7,867 nucleotides of DNA from NCBI GenBank assembly GCA_031290635.1, contig JAITNE010000136.1, forward strand, positions 1 through 7,867. Direction: 5' to 3'. The stretch's first letter is position 1; the number at the start of each line of letters is the position of its first letter. This document shows positions 1 to 6,045 of this stretch, in pieces. The position numbers were made by a program, and so were the translations under genes. The notes beneath the pieces are model-generated. The model was not told the origin of the DNA. It worked only from the letters and a program-made list of their open reading frames with translations, and did no database searches. The DNA is from Tannerella sp. Lineage in GTDB: Bacteria > Bacteroidota > Bacteroidia > Bacteroidales > Tannerellaceae.

Positions 1-488
1 ATAGTGTCGGCATTAGTGTTGAGCAGCTGACCTCGGCGGTCGTGGGTTATCGGCGAGAGCACCGGCACGAAACCGCTATTGATAAGCAGACTCAAAGCCT
101 CTACATTCACTTCCTTGACGTCGCCGGCAAAACCGTAGTCGATAGTCGTAACAGGACGCTTCTCGGAGCGGATGATATTCATGTCGGCGCCGGTCAGACC
201 GATGGCGTTGATGCCGACGGCTTGCAGGCGGGCGACGACGTTCTTGTTCACCAGACCGGCATAAACCATAGTAACAATACGCAAGGTTTCGGCGTCGGTG
301 ATACGTCGTCCATCGACCATACGGCTCTCGACGCCCAATTGTTCGGCCATCTTTGTAGCCAGACGGCCGCCGCCGTGAATAAGAATTTTAGCTCCTTCTA
401 TCTTGGCAAAGTCAGTCAGCAATGCGCTTAACGCGTGCTCGTCTTCAACTATCTTGCCTCCAACTTTTATAACAGTTAGCTTGTTCAT
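1..488 (-). CDS. argB: Acetylglutamate kinase, N-terminal 162 residues (partial, 3' end off window)
   Basis: ArgB phosphorylates the gamma-carboxylate of N-acetyl-L-glutamate with ATP, the second step of arginine synthesis, in the cytoplasm. Seen on the minus strand: start ATG at 488-486, then an open frame to the left edge. Residues 1-11 contain the phosphate-binding KVGG with Lys8. HGGGR is at 38-42, the substrate-side DGRRITD at 59-65, and NTNAD at 157-161 matches the E. coli NVNAD. The family is about 255-260 residues long, so roughly the last 95 are outside the window. Its promoter faces away from the exported-protein gene at 653. Some Bacteroidota make arginine through N-succinyl rather than N-acetyl intermediates (known from the Bacteroides fragilis transcarbamylase), so the acyl group used by this kinase cannot be fixed from sequence. 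Identity as an ArgB-type amino-acid kinase is secure. Confidence 0.93.
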   Translation of the reverse strand, partial: MNKLTVIKVGGKIVEDEHALSALLTDFAKIEGAKILIHGGGRLATKMAEQLGVESRMVDGRRITDAETLRIVTMVYAGLVNKNVVARLQAVGINAIGLTGADMNIIRSEKRPVTTIDYGFAGDVKEVNVEALSLLINSGFVPVLSPITHDRRGQLLNTNADT

Positions 489-516
489 CAAAATCCGGTT
501 TAAATTATTCAGACCG

Positions 517-524
517 CAAAGGTA
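517..524 (-). promoter_or_regulatory. Bacteroidota-type -7 box for argB
   Basis: The minus strand reads TACCTTTG, a perfect match to the Bacteroidota -7 consensus TAnnTTTG, 28 bp upstream of the argB start codon. This predicts a short leader of about 20-25 nt. No clear TTG-type -33 element is visible; that region is AT-rich and overlaps the opposite promoter. Confidence 0.65.
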
Positions 525-543
525 TAAATTAATTTATTATTCG

Positions 544-551
544 TACCTTTG
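544..551 (+). promoter_or_regulatory. Bacteroidota-type -7 box for the exported-protein gene
   Basis: The plus strand reads TACCTTTG, identical to the box on the other strand at 517-524. Transcription would start near 557-560 and leave a leader of about 95 nt before the ATG at 653. The -33 region would fall on the opposing -7 box. Confidence 0.6.
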
Positions 552-618
552 CGAAGATTTTGCGAGCGAGTACTAAAACGCACTTCGACTTGTGAACGGA
601 ATCGACAAAGCAATTAAC

Positions 619-649
619 AACTTATTTAGAAGTGCTAAAAACTTATTTA
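619..649 (+). repeat. Direct repeat AACTTATTTA x2 just upstream of the ATG at 653
   Basis: AACTTATTTA occurs at 619-628 and again at 640-649, spaced 21 bp start to start (about two helical turns). It lies in the presumed 5' leader of the exported-protein gene, the second copy ending 3 bp before the ATG. It could be a binding site, a translation enhancer (A/T-rich leaders are usual in Bacteroidota) or chance. Confidence 0.35.
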
Positions 650-652
650 ATT

Positions 653-1570
653 ATGAAGCATATTTTATTTTTGAGCGCATTAGCTCTCGTTTTTTTATGT
701 AGCGGCGTAACCAAGGGCAAGTACGACCTGTCGTTCAACCCCTCGAAAGGCGCTGCCTACAAGCAACATCTTGTGACGAACTCTACCATTGCTCAATCTT
801 TCAACGGGCAGGACATGAACGTTTCGGTTACGGCGGATATGACAGCAAGTTTTGTTGTTACCGACGTCAAAGCCGACTTGTTTACTACGCAGATGACGTT
901 CGACAAAATCAAAGTCAGCATGGATGCGAACACCATGAAGATGTCGTTCGGCTCGGAAGCCTCCGATAATGACGAGAGGTTTGCCGAAATGGGTACAATT
1001 CTTAAATCCATAACAGGCATTCCTGTTGATGTTCAGACGGACAAGAAGGGCGCTGTGAAATCGGTCGGCGGAGTTGACAAGTTACAGGCGTCGATAGCCA
1101 AAGCCATCGAAGCGAGCAGCAACGAGCAGATTAAAGGGATGTCAACATCGATGACCATGCATCAATACTCGGAAGAGGGAATAAAGTCGATGCTCAAGCA
1201 GATGACGGCGCCTTTTCCGGAGCAACCGATAGATATCGGCGACAGTTGGGATGCGATTACGGTATTCGATTCCAACGGCTTGAAACTTTCGGCCAACATG
1301 AAGATGAAACTGAGGGGCGTAGCAGATAATATCGCTACGATTGAAGGAAGCGGAACGCTCGACACTCAAGGCGAACAAAACCAAACAAATCAGGGAGTAG
1401 AGATGAAGGTATCCCAGAAAGGCGAACAAATAACGGTGATGCAGATCAACTTGAAAACCGGATTGCTTGTCGGCGCGGAGATTTCTCAGAAGCTGAAAGG
1501 AGAAGTTTCGGTGATGGGCAATGCCATGGCTCAAGACATCGTAACCAAGATAACGATTACAACCGAGTAG
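653..1570 (+). CDS. Exported protein of unknown function, DUF6263-like
   Basis: A 305-residue protein. An in-frame GTG at 632 would add seven residues, but the ATG at 653 starts directly with a Sec-type signal peptide: Lys2, then a hydrophobic core ILFLSALALVFL (residues 4-15). Cys16 is preceded by V-F-L, which is not a lipobox, so lipoprotein status is unlikely. The mature part is hydrophilic, rich in Ser/Thr/Met/Lys, with alternating beta-strand-like stretches, no Cys after the signal and no catalytic motif I recognise. The opening YDLSFNPSKGAAYKQ and the overall pattern remind me of the DUF6263 family of Bacteroidota periplasmic or surface proteins. This is recollection, not a search. It has its own promoter at 544-551 and is followed after 21 bp by the next promoter, so it is probably monocistronic. 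Function: unknown. Confidence 0.85.
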   Translation: MKHILFLSALALVFLCSGVTKGKYDLSFNPSKGAAYKQHLVTNSTIAQSFNGQDMNVSVTADMTASFVVTDVKADLFTTQMTFDKIKVSMDANTMKMSFGSEASDNDERFAEMGTILKSITGIPVDVQTDKKGAVKSVGGVDKLQASIAKAIEASSNEQIKGMSTSMTMHQYSEEGIKSMLKQMTAPFPEQPIDIGDSWDAITVFDSNGLKLSANMKMKLRGVADNIATIEGSGTLDTQGEQNQTNQGVEMKVSQKGEQITVMQINLKTGLLVGAEISQKLKGEVSVMGNAMAQDIVTKITITTE

Positions 1571-1591
1571 ATGTGTTACGAAAATAATCGC

Positions 1592-1599
1592 TACTTTTG
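1592..1599 (+). promoter_or_regulatory. Bacteroidota-type -7 box for the nucleotidyltransferase-lgt unit
   Basis: TACTTTTG matches TAnnTTTG exactly and lies in the 58-bp gap after the exported-protein gene. A start of transcription near 1605-1608 would leave only about 6-9 nt before the ATG at 1614 but 21-24 nt before the ATG at 1629. This is one reason to prefer 1629 as the start of the next gene. Confidence 0.6.
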
Positions 1600-1628
1600 C
1601 ACCTCAAATTTAAATGATTTTGTTTGAT

Positions 1629-2540
1629 ATGAAACCTGCATTATTTGTCCTTGCGGCAGGCATGGGAAGCCGCTACGGAGGACTTAAACAACTTGACGGC
1701 CTCGGCCCTAACGGCGAAACTATCATGGATTATTCTATCTTCGATGCTATTCGCGGCGGATTCGGCAAGGTAGTCTTTGTGATTCGCAAGGATTTCGAGG
1801 ACGATTTCCGCGCCAAAATCCTTAGTAAATACGAGAACCATATCCCGGTGGAAACGGTCTTTCAGTCGCTCGACAAGCTGCCGGCCGGTTTCGTTTGTCC
1901 GCCGGAACGCACTAAGCCGTGGGGTACGAACCATGCCGTGATGATGGGCAAGGACGTAATCAAAGAACCTTTCGCTGTTATCAACGCCGACGACTTCTAC
2001 GGACGTGAAACTATCGCTGTGATAGGACGCGAACTCGCCAGCCGGAACGCCGCCAGCCGGAACGAGAGCGCCTACTGCATGGTCGGTTTTCGCGTTGGCA
2101 ACACTTTAAGCGAGAGCGGCTCGGTAGCTCGTGGAGTGTGCGAGACCGACGCCGACGGCTTCCTCACCACCGTAGTTGAACGCACGGCCATCGAACGCAT
2201 CGACGGCAAGATACAGTTTATCGACGAGAACGGCGCAACAGTCGTCCTCGACGAAAACACTCCCGTCTCGATGAACGTCTGGGGGTTCACGCCCGACTAT
2301 TTCGATTACTCGGAGGAGTTCTTCAAGGACTTCCTGCGCACAAACATCGACAATCCGAAGAGCGAGTATTTCATCCCCCTTATGGTTAACGAACTCGTTA
2401 CGAAACGCAAGGCGACGGTCAAGGTGCTCGACACCTCCTCCAAGTGGTTTGGAGTAACCTATCCTGCCGACCGTCAAGGCGTAGTTGACAAAATCCTCGC
2501 CCTGATTGCCTGCGGCGAGTATCCCGACAAATTATTTTAA
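1629..2540 (+). CDS. Sugar-nucleotide pyrophosphorylase-like nucleotidyltransferase
   Basis: A 303-residue protein of the NTP_transferase (GT-A fold) family, whose members join NTP and a sugar- or alcohol-phosphate to give an NDP-linked product and pyrophosphate. Signature loop LAAGMGSRYGGLKQL is at residues 8-22, with the catalytic Arg15 and Lys20 in the usual G-x-G-x-R...K pattern. WGTNHAV is at 98-104, the metal-binding NADDFYG at 119-125, and FGVTYPAD near the C terminus. The upstream in-frame ATG at 1614 adds only MILFD, which spoils the usual M-K-P-x-L-F-V-L-A-A-G start and nearly eliminates the leader, so I use 1629. Substrate cannot be assigned. Lgt follows after 12 bp, suggesting co-transcription and perhaps an envelope role. 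A 15-bp tandem duplication adds five residues at 137-146. Confidence 0.85.
   Translation: MKPALFVLAAGMGSRYGGLKQLDGLGPNGETIMDYSIFDAIRGGFGKVVFVIRKDFEDDFRAKILSKYENHIPVETVFQSLDKLPAGFVCPPERTKPWGTNHAVMMGKDVIKEPFAVINADDFYGRETIAVIGRELASRNAASRNESAYCMVGFRVGNTLSESGSVARGVCETDADGFLTTVVERTAIERIDGKIQFIDENGATVVLDENTPVSMNVWGFTPDYFDYSEEFFKDFLRTNIDNPKSEYFIPLMVNELVTKRKATVKVLDTSSKWFGVTYPADRQGVVDKILALIACGEYPDKLF
2036..2064 (+). repeat. In-frame tandem duplication inside the nucleotidyltransferase gene
   Basis: CGCCAGCCGGAACG occurs at 2036-2049 and 2051-2064, a 15-bp period that keeps the frame and encodes ASRNA-ASRNE (residues 137-146). It falls between the NADDFYG motif and the next conserved strand, a place where a loop can tolerate insertion. 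Confidence 0.75.
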
Positions 2541-2552
2541 GCGATATACAAC

Positions 2553-3377
2553 ATGAATATCTTGGACATTACTTGGACAGCCGATCCCGCCATATTTTCC
2601 ATCGGAACGAAGGAGATAAGGTGGTACGCATTGGCTTTTGCTTTAGGGTTTGCGATAGGTTATAAGATAGTTGAGCGCATGTGGAAGCGCGAAAACATCA
2701 ACCCTAAATGGATTGATCCACTACTCTACTACACTATTCTGGGCACGGTCATAGGATCGCGGTTAGGACATTGTCTGTTCTACGATCCGGTGCATTATCT
2801 GTCGAATCCGATAGATATACTGAAGGTTTGGGAGGGCGGACTTGCCAGCCACGGCGGTGTGCTTGGGATAATCATTGCCGTTTATTTTTATTCGCGCAAT
2901 GTAAGCCGGCGCAGTATGCTCTGGACGTTCGACAAGTTAGTAACGCCGACCGGACTTGTAGCCGCCATGATACGTCTCGGAAACCTGATGAACCATGAGG
3001 TTTACGGTCAGCCGACCGCTCAGCCCTGGGGATTTCGCTTTATTGAGAATCTGCATCTGTGGCGACAGGGCGCTGAGCCTGTATTTTCCGTGCCGAGTCA
3101 TCCTACCCAAATCTACGAAGCGATATGTTATCTTTTGATTTTCGCGCTTTGCATGTGGCTTTATTTCAAGAAAGACGCCTGGAAGAAGGAAGGCTTTATC
3201 TTCGGAATCTTTATGATGGGCATCTTCATCTCCCGCTTTTTCATCGAATTTCTGAAAAACAATCAGGAAGCTTTTGAAGAAGGTATGGCGCTCAATATGG
3301 GACAACTTCTGAGTATCCCGTTTATCCTGCTCGGAGGATATTTTGCGCTGAGAAAGAAGAAGGAAATGAGACATTAG
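2553..3377 (+). CDS. lgt: Prolipoprotein diacylglyceryl transferase
   Basis: Lgt is an inner-membrane enzyme that moves diacylglyceryl from phosphatidylglycerol to the lipobox cysteine of prolipoproteins, the first step of lipoprotein maturation. The 274 residues contain about seven hydrophobic segments. Recognised motifs: RWYALAF with Tyr25 (E. coli Tyr26), GGLASHGG with His100 (His103), the signature MIRLGNLMNHEVYG with Arg141 (Arg143), SHPTQIYE at 182-189, and SRFFIEFLK with Arg228 (Arg239). All residues regarded as essential in the E. coli enzyme have a counterpart. The start lies 12 bp after the nucleotidyltransferase stop, so the two probably share the promoter at 1592. The basic tail RKKKEMRH is cytoplasmic-like. 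The TAG stop is formed by the first unit of a 7-bp array. Confidence 0.97.
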   Translation: MNILDITWTADPAIFSIGTKEIRWYALAFALGFAIGYKIVERMWKRENINPKWIDPLLYYTILGTVIGSRLGHCLFYDPVHYLSNPIDILKVWEGGLASHGGVLGIIIAVYFYSRNVSRRSMLWTFDKLVTPTGLVAAMIRLGNLMNHEVYGQPTAQPWGFRFIENLHLWRQGAEPVFSVPSHPTQIYEAICYLLIFALCMWLYFKKDAWKKEGFIFGIFMMGIFISRFFIEFLKNNQEAFEEGMALNMGQLLSIPFILLGGYFALRKKKEMRH

Positions 3378-3421
3378 AAGTTAGAAATTAGAAGTTCGAA
3401 GTTAGAAATTAGAAATTAGGA
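3373..3421 (+). repeat. Heptamer array (RTTAGAA, 7 units) overlapping the lgt stop codon
   Basis: Seven consecutive 7-bp units: ATTAGAA, GTTAGAA, ATTAGAA, GTTCGAA, GTTAGAA, ATTAGAA, ATTAGGA. The first unit starts inside the last lgt codon (His274) and contains the TAG stop at 3375-3377. Because 7 is not a multiple of 3, the array places a stop in every sense frame within a few units. The sense strand contains almost no C. Confidence 0.85.
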
Positions 3422-3479
3422 AGTATTCCACAGAATAAACGGAATTTGCAGAATTAACAGGTTTGACAGGCTCTGAATT

Positions 3480-3556
3480 ATATGTAAATCCTGCAAATTC
3501 TGCAATTCTGTAAAGCAACAATATGTAAATCCTGCAAATTCCGCAATTCTGTAAAG
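3480..3556 (+). repeat. 36-bp direct repeat with 41-bp period, plus an inverted partner
   Basis: Copies at 3480-3515 and 3521-3556 match at 35 of 36 positions (T3501 versus C3542) and start 41 bp apart. Both read ATATGTAAATCCTGCAAATT and onward to CTGTAAAG. An inverted relative lies just upstream: TTGCAGAATT at 3446-3455 is the exact reverse complement of 3496-3505. This looks like a decayed dispersed repeat of the Bacteroidales type. It sits immediately before the flavodiiron gene and so would form part of its leader or promoter region, but no clear promoter is visible. Confidence 0.75.
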
Positions 3557-3574
3557 AAATTAATATATTTGAAG

Positions 3575-4750
3575 ATGAAATTAATAACAAACAATATCTA
3601 CTATGTAGGAGTGAACGACCGTCAGAAGGCTCTGTTCGAGAATCTATGGCCTCTGCCGCACGGGGTGGCTTACAACTCCTATCTTATCCTCGACCGGAAA
3701 GTCGTCCTTGTTGACACGGTCGAGATATGCTACTCCGAGATATTTTTCCGCAAGATAGACGAGGTTTTACAAGGTCGCAAGATAGATTATCTGATAATCG
3801 ACCATATCGAGCCTGACCATGGCGGTTGCATCGGACTGCTGCGCAATCGCTATCCCGACGTCCAAATCATCGGCAACAAACAGACTTTATCCATGCTTGC
3901 CGGATACCACAACATCACCGACGGACTGCTTGAGGTCAAGGACGGCGATACGGTGGACGTCGGCGCTCGCAGACTGTCGTTCCACACCGCCCCGATGGTA
4001 CACTGGCCGGAGGTGATGTTCACTTACGACGCCGCGAGCAAAACGCTCTTCTCGGCCGACGCTTTCGGCACGTACGGCACGCTTGACGGCGGCATTATCG
4101 ACACCGAACTCAATCCCGCGCCTTTCTGGGACGAAATGATACGCTACTACTCCAACATCGTAGGAAAATACGGCAATCCGGTACAGAAAGCCCTGCAAAA
4201 AACAGCGCAGCTCGACGTCCGGATTATCTGCTCCACTCACGGCCCCGTGTGGACGGAACATCGGGCTAAAGCTATCGATATATACAACCGACTGAGCCGC
4301 TACGAAGGCGTCGGTGGCGTAACTCTGATTTACGGCAGCATGTACGGACACACCGAGCAGATGGCCGAAACGATAGCCGCAGCTCTCTCGGACGGCGGCG
4401 TGCGCGACATCGCCATGCACAACGTCAGCCGCAGCCACTCGTCATACATATTGCGCGACCTGTTCAACTATCGCGGCGTGATAATCGGCAGTCCGACATA
4501 CAGCAACCAGCTGTTTCCCGAGATAGATTCATTACTCAAGAAGATAGAAATACGCGAGCTAAAGAACCGCCTTTACGGTTATTTCGGCTCGTTCACATGG
4601 TGTGGAGCAGCGGTGAAGCGCCTCGAAACTTTCGGCGAACAGATGAAATGGGAGACGGTAAGCGAACCGGTCGAACAAAAGCAAAACATCTCCACCGCCG
4701 AACAATGCTACGCCTTGGGAGCCAGGATGGCGGAGAGAATTAAAAATTAA
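3575..4750 (+). CDS. Flavodiiron protein (class A, O2/NO reductase)
   Basis: A 391-residue two-domain cytoplasmic protein. Residues 1-245 form a metallo-beta-lactamase-like domain with the complete di-iron ligand set: H77-x-E79-x-D81-H82, H143 (PMVHWPEVM), D162 (SADAFG) and H222 (CSTHGPVW). Residues 250-391 form a flavodoxin domain with FMN-phosphate loop GSMYGHTEQ (254-262) and flavin-contact segments GSPTYSN (305-311) and GSFTWCGAA (338-346). No rubredoxin or other C-terminal domain is present, so this is the minimal class. These enzymes reduce O2 to water and/or NO to N2O using electrons from rubredoxin-like donors, protecting anaerobes. Relative O2 and NO preference cannot be read. A TTG at 3569 is in frame, but the ATG at 3575 is the better start. 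Probably monocistronic. The last codons and TAA stop lie inside a heptamer array. Confidence 0.95.
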   Translation: MKLITNNIYYVGVNDRQKALFENLWPLPHGVAYNSYLILDRKVVLVDTVEICYSEIFFRKIDEVLQGRKIDYLIIDHIEPDHGGCIGLLRNRYPDVQIIGNKQTLSMLAGYHNITDGLLEVKDGDTVDVGARRLSFHTAPMVHWPEVMFTYDAASKTLFSADAFGTYGTLDGGIIDTELNPAPFWDEMIRYYSNIVGKYGNPVQKALQKTAQLDVRIICSTHGPVWTEHRAKAIDIYNRLSRYEGVGGVTLIYGSMYGHTEQMAETIAAALSDGGVRDIAMHNVSRSHSSYILRDLFNYRGVIIGSPTYSNQLFPEIDSLLKKIEIRELKNRLYGYFGSFTWCGAAVKRLETFGEQMKWETVSEPVEQKQNISTAEQCYALGARMAERIKN

Positions 4751-4771
4751 GAATTAAGAATTAAGAGTTAG
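4737..4771 (+). repeat. Heptamer array (GAATTAA, 5 units) overlapping the flavodiiron gene stop
   Basis: Units GAATTAA, AAATTAA, GAATTAA, GAATTAA, GAGTTAG. The first two units encode the final I-K-N and the TAA stop (4748-4750). A more degenerate continuation with the same 7-bp register lies beyond the small hairpin: AAATAAG, AATTACG, AGTTGAG, AATGAAG (4813-4840). The 30 bp at 4738-4767 are identical to the minus strand at 6227-6198, at the end of rsmH. Confidence 0.85.
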
Positions 4772-4787
4772 AAATGGACGAGGAGAT

Positions 4788-4812
4788 GTAGGGGCTGGGC
4801 TTGCCCCTGCCC
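4788..4812 (+). repeat. REP-like GC hairpin, copy 1
   Basis: A 25-bp unit with the plan GTAGGGGC - TGGG - CTTGC - CCCT - GCCC. GGGC pairs with the terminal GCCC, GGG with CCC, and CTTGC is the loop; one T-T mismatch interrupts the stem. The same plan, with a different inner stem, occurs on the minus strand at 6102-6078. Both copies are flanked by heptamer repeats. Confidence 0.6.
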
Positions 4813-4849
4813 AAATAAGAATTACGAGTTGAGAATGAAGGTGATTTTT

Positions 4850-5010
4850 CCCGGCGGAGCGTCCGACGAGGCAAACTGAGCCGGATCTTCCCGGCGGAGC
4901 GTCCGACGAGGCAAACCTGAGCCGGATCTTCCCGGCGGAGCGTCCGCCGAGTCAAACCTGAGCCGGATCTTCCCGGCGGAGCGTCCGCCGAGTCAAACCT
5001 GAGCTGGATT
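4850..5010 (+). repeat. Tandem array of four 39-41 bp GC-rich units
   Basis: Units at 4850-4889 (40 bp, one C missing), 4890-4930 (41), 4931-4971 (41) and 4972-5010 (39, diverging at its end). Each begins CCCGGCGGAGCGTCCG and runs through CAAACCTGAGCCGGAT. Inside, CGGCGGA-GCG-TCCGCCG is a perfect 7-bp stem with a 3-nt loop in units 3 and 4. Units 1 and 2 carry A instead of C in the right arm (TCCGACG) and GAGG instead of GAGT, so the array falls into two pairs. The unit length is not a multiple of 3 and no gene covers it. It is much richer in G+C than the rest of the spacer. Confidence 0.85.
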
Positions 5011-5043
5011 ACGTCAGCAAAACTTTTGACGGGAAAGAGCTAA

Positions 5044-5069
5044 CGTCATTGCGAGGAACGAAGCAATCT
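5044..5069 (+). repeat. Dispersed repeat of the CATTGCGAGGAACGAAGCAA type
   Basis: I recognise this motif as one scattered through intergenic DNA of many unrelated bacteria, often seen as the spurious peptide DCFVPRNDV on the reverse strand. It contains the inverted repeat ATTGC (5048-5052) / GCAAT (5063-5067). The downstream ATTGCTT at 5089-5095 can pair with AAGCAAT (5061-5067) instead. Copy number in this genome cannot be judged from one window. Confidence 0.6.
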
Positions 5070-5070
5070 A

Positions 5071-5166
5071 ATTCGTGTAAATTAAAACATTGCTTTTGAT
5101 TCGTGTAAATTAGTGCAATTCGTGGACAAAAAATATCAGTGAACAAAAATCGTGGACAAAAAATAT
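5071..5166 (+). repeat. Two interleaved A/T-rich direct repeats upstream of nagB
   Basis: ATTCGTGTAAATTA occurs at 5071-5084 and 5099-5112 (28 bp apart). TCGTGGACAAAAAATAT occurs at 5120-5136 and 5150-5166 (30 bp apart). All share an ATTCGTG or TCGTG core, so they look like variants of one dispersed Bacteroidales repeat. They end 25 bp before the nagB start codon and must lie in its promoter or leader. Confidence 0.7.
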
Positions 5167-5191
5167 TAGCAGACAAATTAATTTTAATAAT

Positions 5192-5986
5192 ATGAGAGTA
5201 ATAATCGAACAAAATTACGAGCAACTGTCGCAGTGGGCAGCGGCTCACATCGCGGAGAGAATCAACGCCGCCAACCCTGCGGCTAACCGGCCTTTCGTGC
5301 TCGGACTGCCGACCGGTTCATCGCCGCTCGGCGCTTACAAGGCGCTTATCCGGCTTTACAGGGACGAAAAGGTATCGTTCCGCAACGTCGTAACCTTTAA
5401 TATGGATGAATACGTCGGCATCCCCCGCGAGCATCCCGAAAGCTATCATTCATTTATGTGGAACAACTTCTTCAGTCATATCGACATTCAGGAACAGAAC
5501 GTCAATATCCTCAACGGAAACGCCGCCGACCTCGAATCCGAATGCGCATCCTACGAAGCCCGCATCCGGGCCGTCGGAGGCATAGACCTCTTCCTCGGAG
5601 GCATAGGACCGGACGGCCATCTGGCTTTCAACGAACCCGGCTCATCGCTAAGGTCGCGTACACGTGTAAAATCTCTGACAACGGACACAATCATCGCAAA
5701 CTCGCGATTCTTCGACAACGACGTCAACAAAGTGCCCCGCACAGCCCTGACCGTAGGCGTCGGCACGGTTATGGACGCCCGCGAGGTGCTGATTGTAGTC
5801 AACGGCCACAACAAGGCACGCGCCCTGCAACAGGCCATCGAAGGCGGCGTAAGTCAGATGTGGACTATCACCGCCCTGCAACTGCATCCTAAAGGTATCA
5901 TCGTATGCGACGAAGCCTCGTGCATCGAACTTAAAGTCGGTACATACAAGTATTTTAAGGATATGGAAAAACTAATTGAGAATTGA
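5192..5986 (+). CDS. nagB: Glucosamine-6-phosphate deaminase
   Basis: NagB converts glucosamine-6-phosphate to fructose-6-phosphate and ammonia, the step that feeds amino sugars into glycolysis. The 264 residues align with E. coli NagB (266) almost without gaps, so numbering coincides: LGLPTGSSP at 37-45, catalytic Asp72 in FNMDEYVG, Asp141 and His143 in [11 protein letters not shown], Glu148, and the phosphate-side Arg172 and Lys208. The E. coli allosteric site for N-acetylglucosamine-6-phosphate is also present (Ser151, Ser152, Arg158, Lys160, Tyr254), so activation by that ligand is likely (inference). The ATG at 5192 gives the canonical MRVII start. No nagA, transporter or regulator is adjacent. 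The frame ends K-L-I-E-N and its TGA stop (5984-5986) is supplied by the AATTGAG heptamer array. Convergent with rsmH. Confidence 0.97.
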   Translation: MRVIIEQNYEQLSQWAAAHIAERINAANPAANRPFVLGLPTGSSPLGAYKALIRLYRDEKVSFRNVVTFNMDEYVGIPREHPESYHSFMWNNFFSHIDIQEQNVNILNGNAADLESECASYEARIRAVGGIDLFLGGIGPDGHLAFNEPGSSLRSRTRVKSLTTDTIIANSRFFDNDVNKVPRTALTVGVGTVMDAREVLIVVNGHNKARALQQAIEGGVSQMWTITALQLHPKGIIVCDEASCIELKVGTYKYFKDMEKLIEN

Positions 5987-6045
5987 GAATTGAGAATTGA
6001 GAATTTTATAAATTGAGAATTGAGAATTGAGAATTGAGAATTATG
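5974..6045 (+). repeat. Heptamer array (AATTGAG, 4+4 units) overlapping the nagB stop codon
   Basis: Four perfect AATTGAG units (5974-6001), a 9-bp interruption AATTTTATA (6002-6010), four more perfect units (6011-6038), then AATTATG. The TGA stop of nagB lies in the second unit. The part from 5999 onward is also the left arm of a long inverted repeat. Confidence 0.9.

Larger units (their letters stand above)
515..553. promoter_or_regulatory. Mirror-image divergent promoter region (perfect 10-bp inverted repeat)
   Basis: CGCAAAGGTA (515-524) and TACCTTTGCG (544-553) are exact reverse complements separated by 19 bp of nearly pure A/T. Each arm contains one -7 box, pointing outward to argB on the left and to the gene at 653 on the right. 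The arms could also serve as a dyad operator. That is inference; the geometry is read directly. Confidence 0.55.
4751..5191. other. Gene-free 441-bp spacer built from repeats
   Basis: No coding sequence is supported here on either strand; short open frames are made of repeat units. From left to right it holds the heptamer array, a REP-like hairpin (4788-4812), degenerate heptamers, a four-copy 41-bp tandem array (4850-5010), a dispersed repeat of the ATTGCGAGG type (5044-5069), and A/T-rich direct repeats up to the nagB start. I find no TAnnTTTG box, so the nagB promoter is not identified. Confidence 0.8.

Noticed and set aside
42..431. 129-codon open frame on the plus strand
   Set aside because: It is antisense to argB, whose minus-strand frame carries the KVGG, HGGG and NTNAD motifs in order.
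632..652. GTG start adding seven residues to the exported protein
   Set aside because: The ATG at 653 begins directly with a standard signal peptide; the extension MLKTYLI lies in the A/T-rich leader.
3463..3468. TTGACA, resembling a sigma-70 -35 box
   Set aside because: No -10 hexamer at the right distance, and Bacteroidota promoters do not use this box.
3564..3571. TATATTTG, a TAnnTTTG match before the flavodiiron gene
   Set aside because: It ends only 3 bp before the ATG at 3575, so transcription would begin at or inside the coding region. Likely a chance match in A/T-rich DNA.
3402..3590. 62-codon minus-strand open frame
   Set aside because: It is built from the 41-bp-period repeat and a heptamer array, with no recognisable domain.
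4761..4955. 64-codon minus-strand open frame rich in Arg
   Set aside because: It consists of the 41-bp tandem units and heptamers read out of phase; the repeat period is not a multiple of 3.
4850..5010. Possible CRISPR array
   Set aside because: The units are directly adjacent, with no variable spacers, and no cas gene is near; it is a plain tandem repeat.
5009..5248. 79-codon minus-strand open frame
   Set aside because: It crosses the nagB start and contains DCFVPRNDV, the usual spurious translation of a dispersed intergenic repeat.
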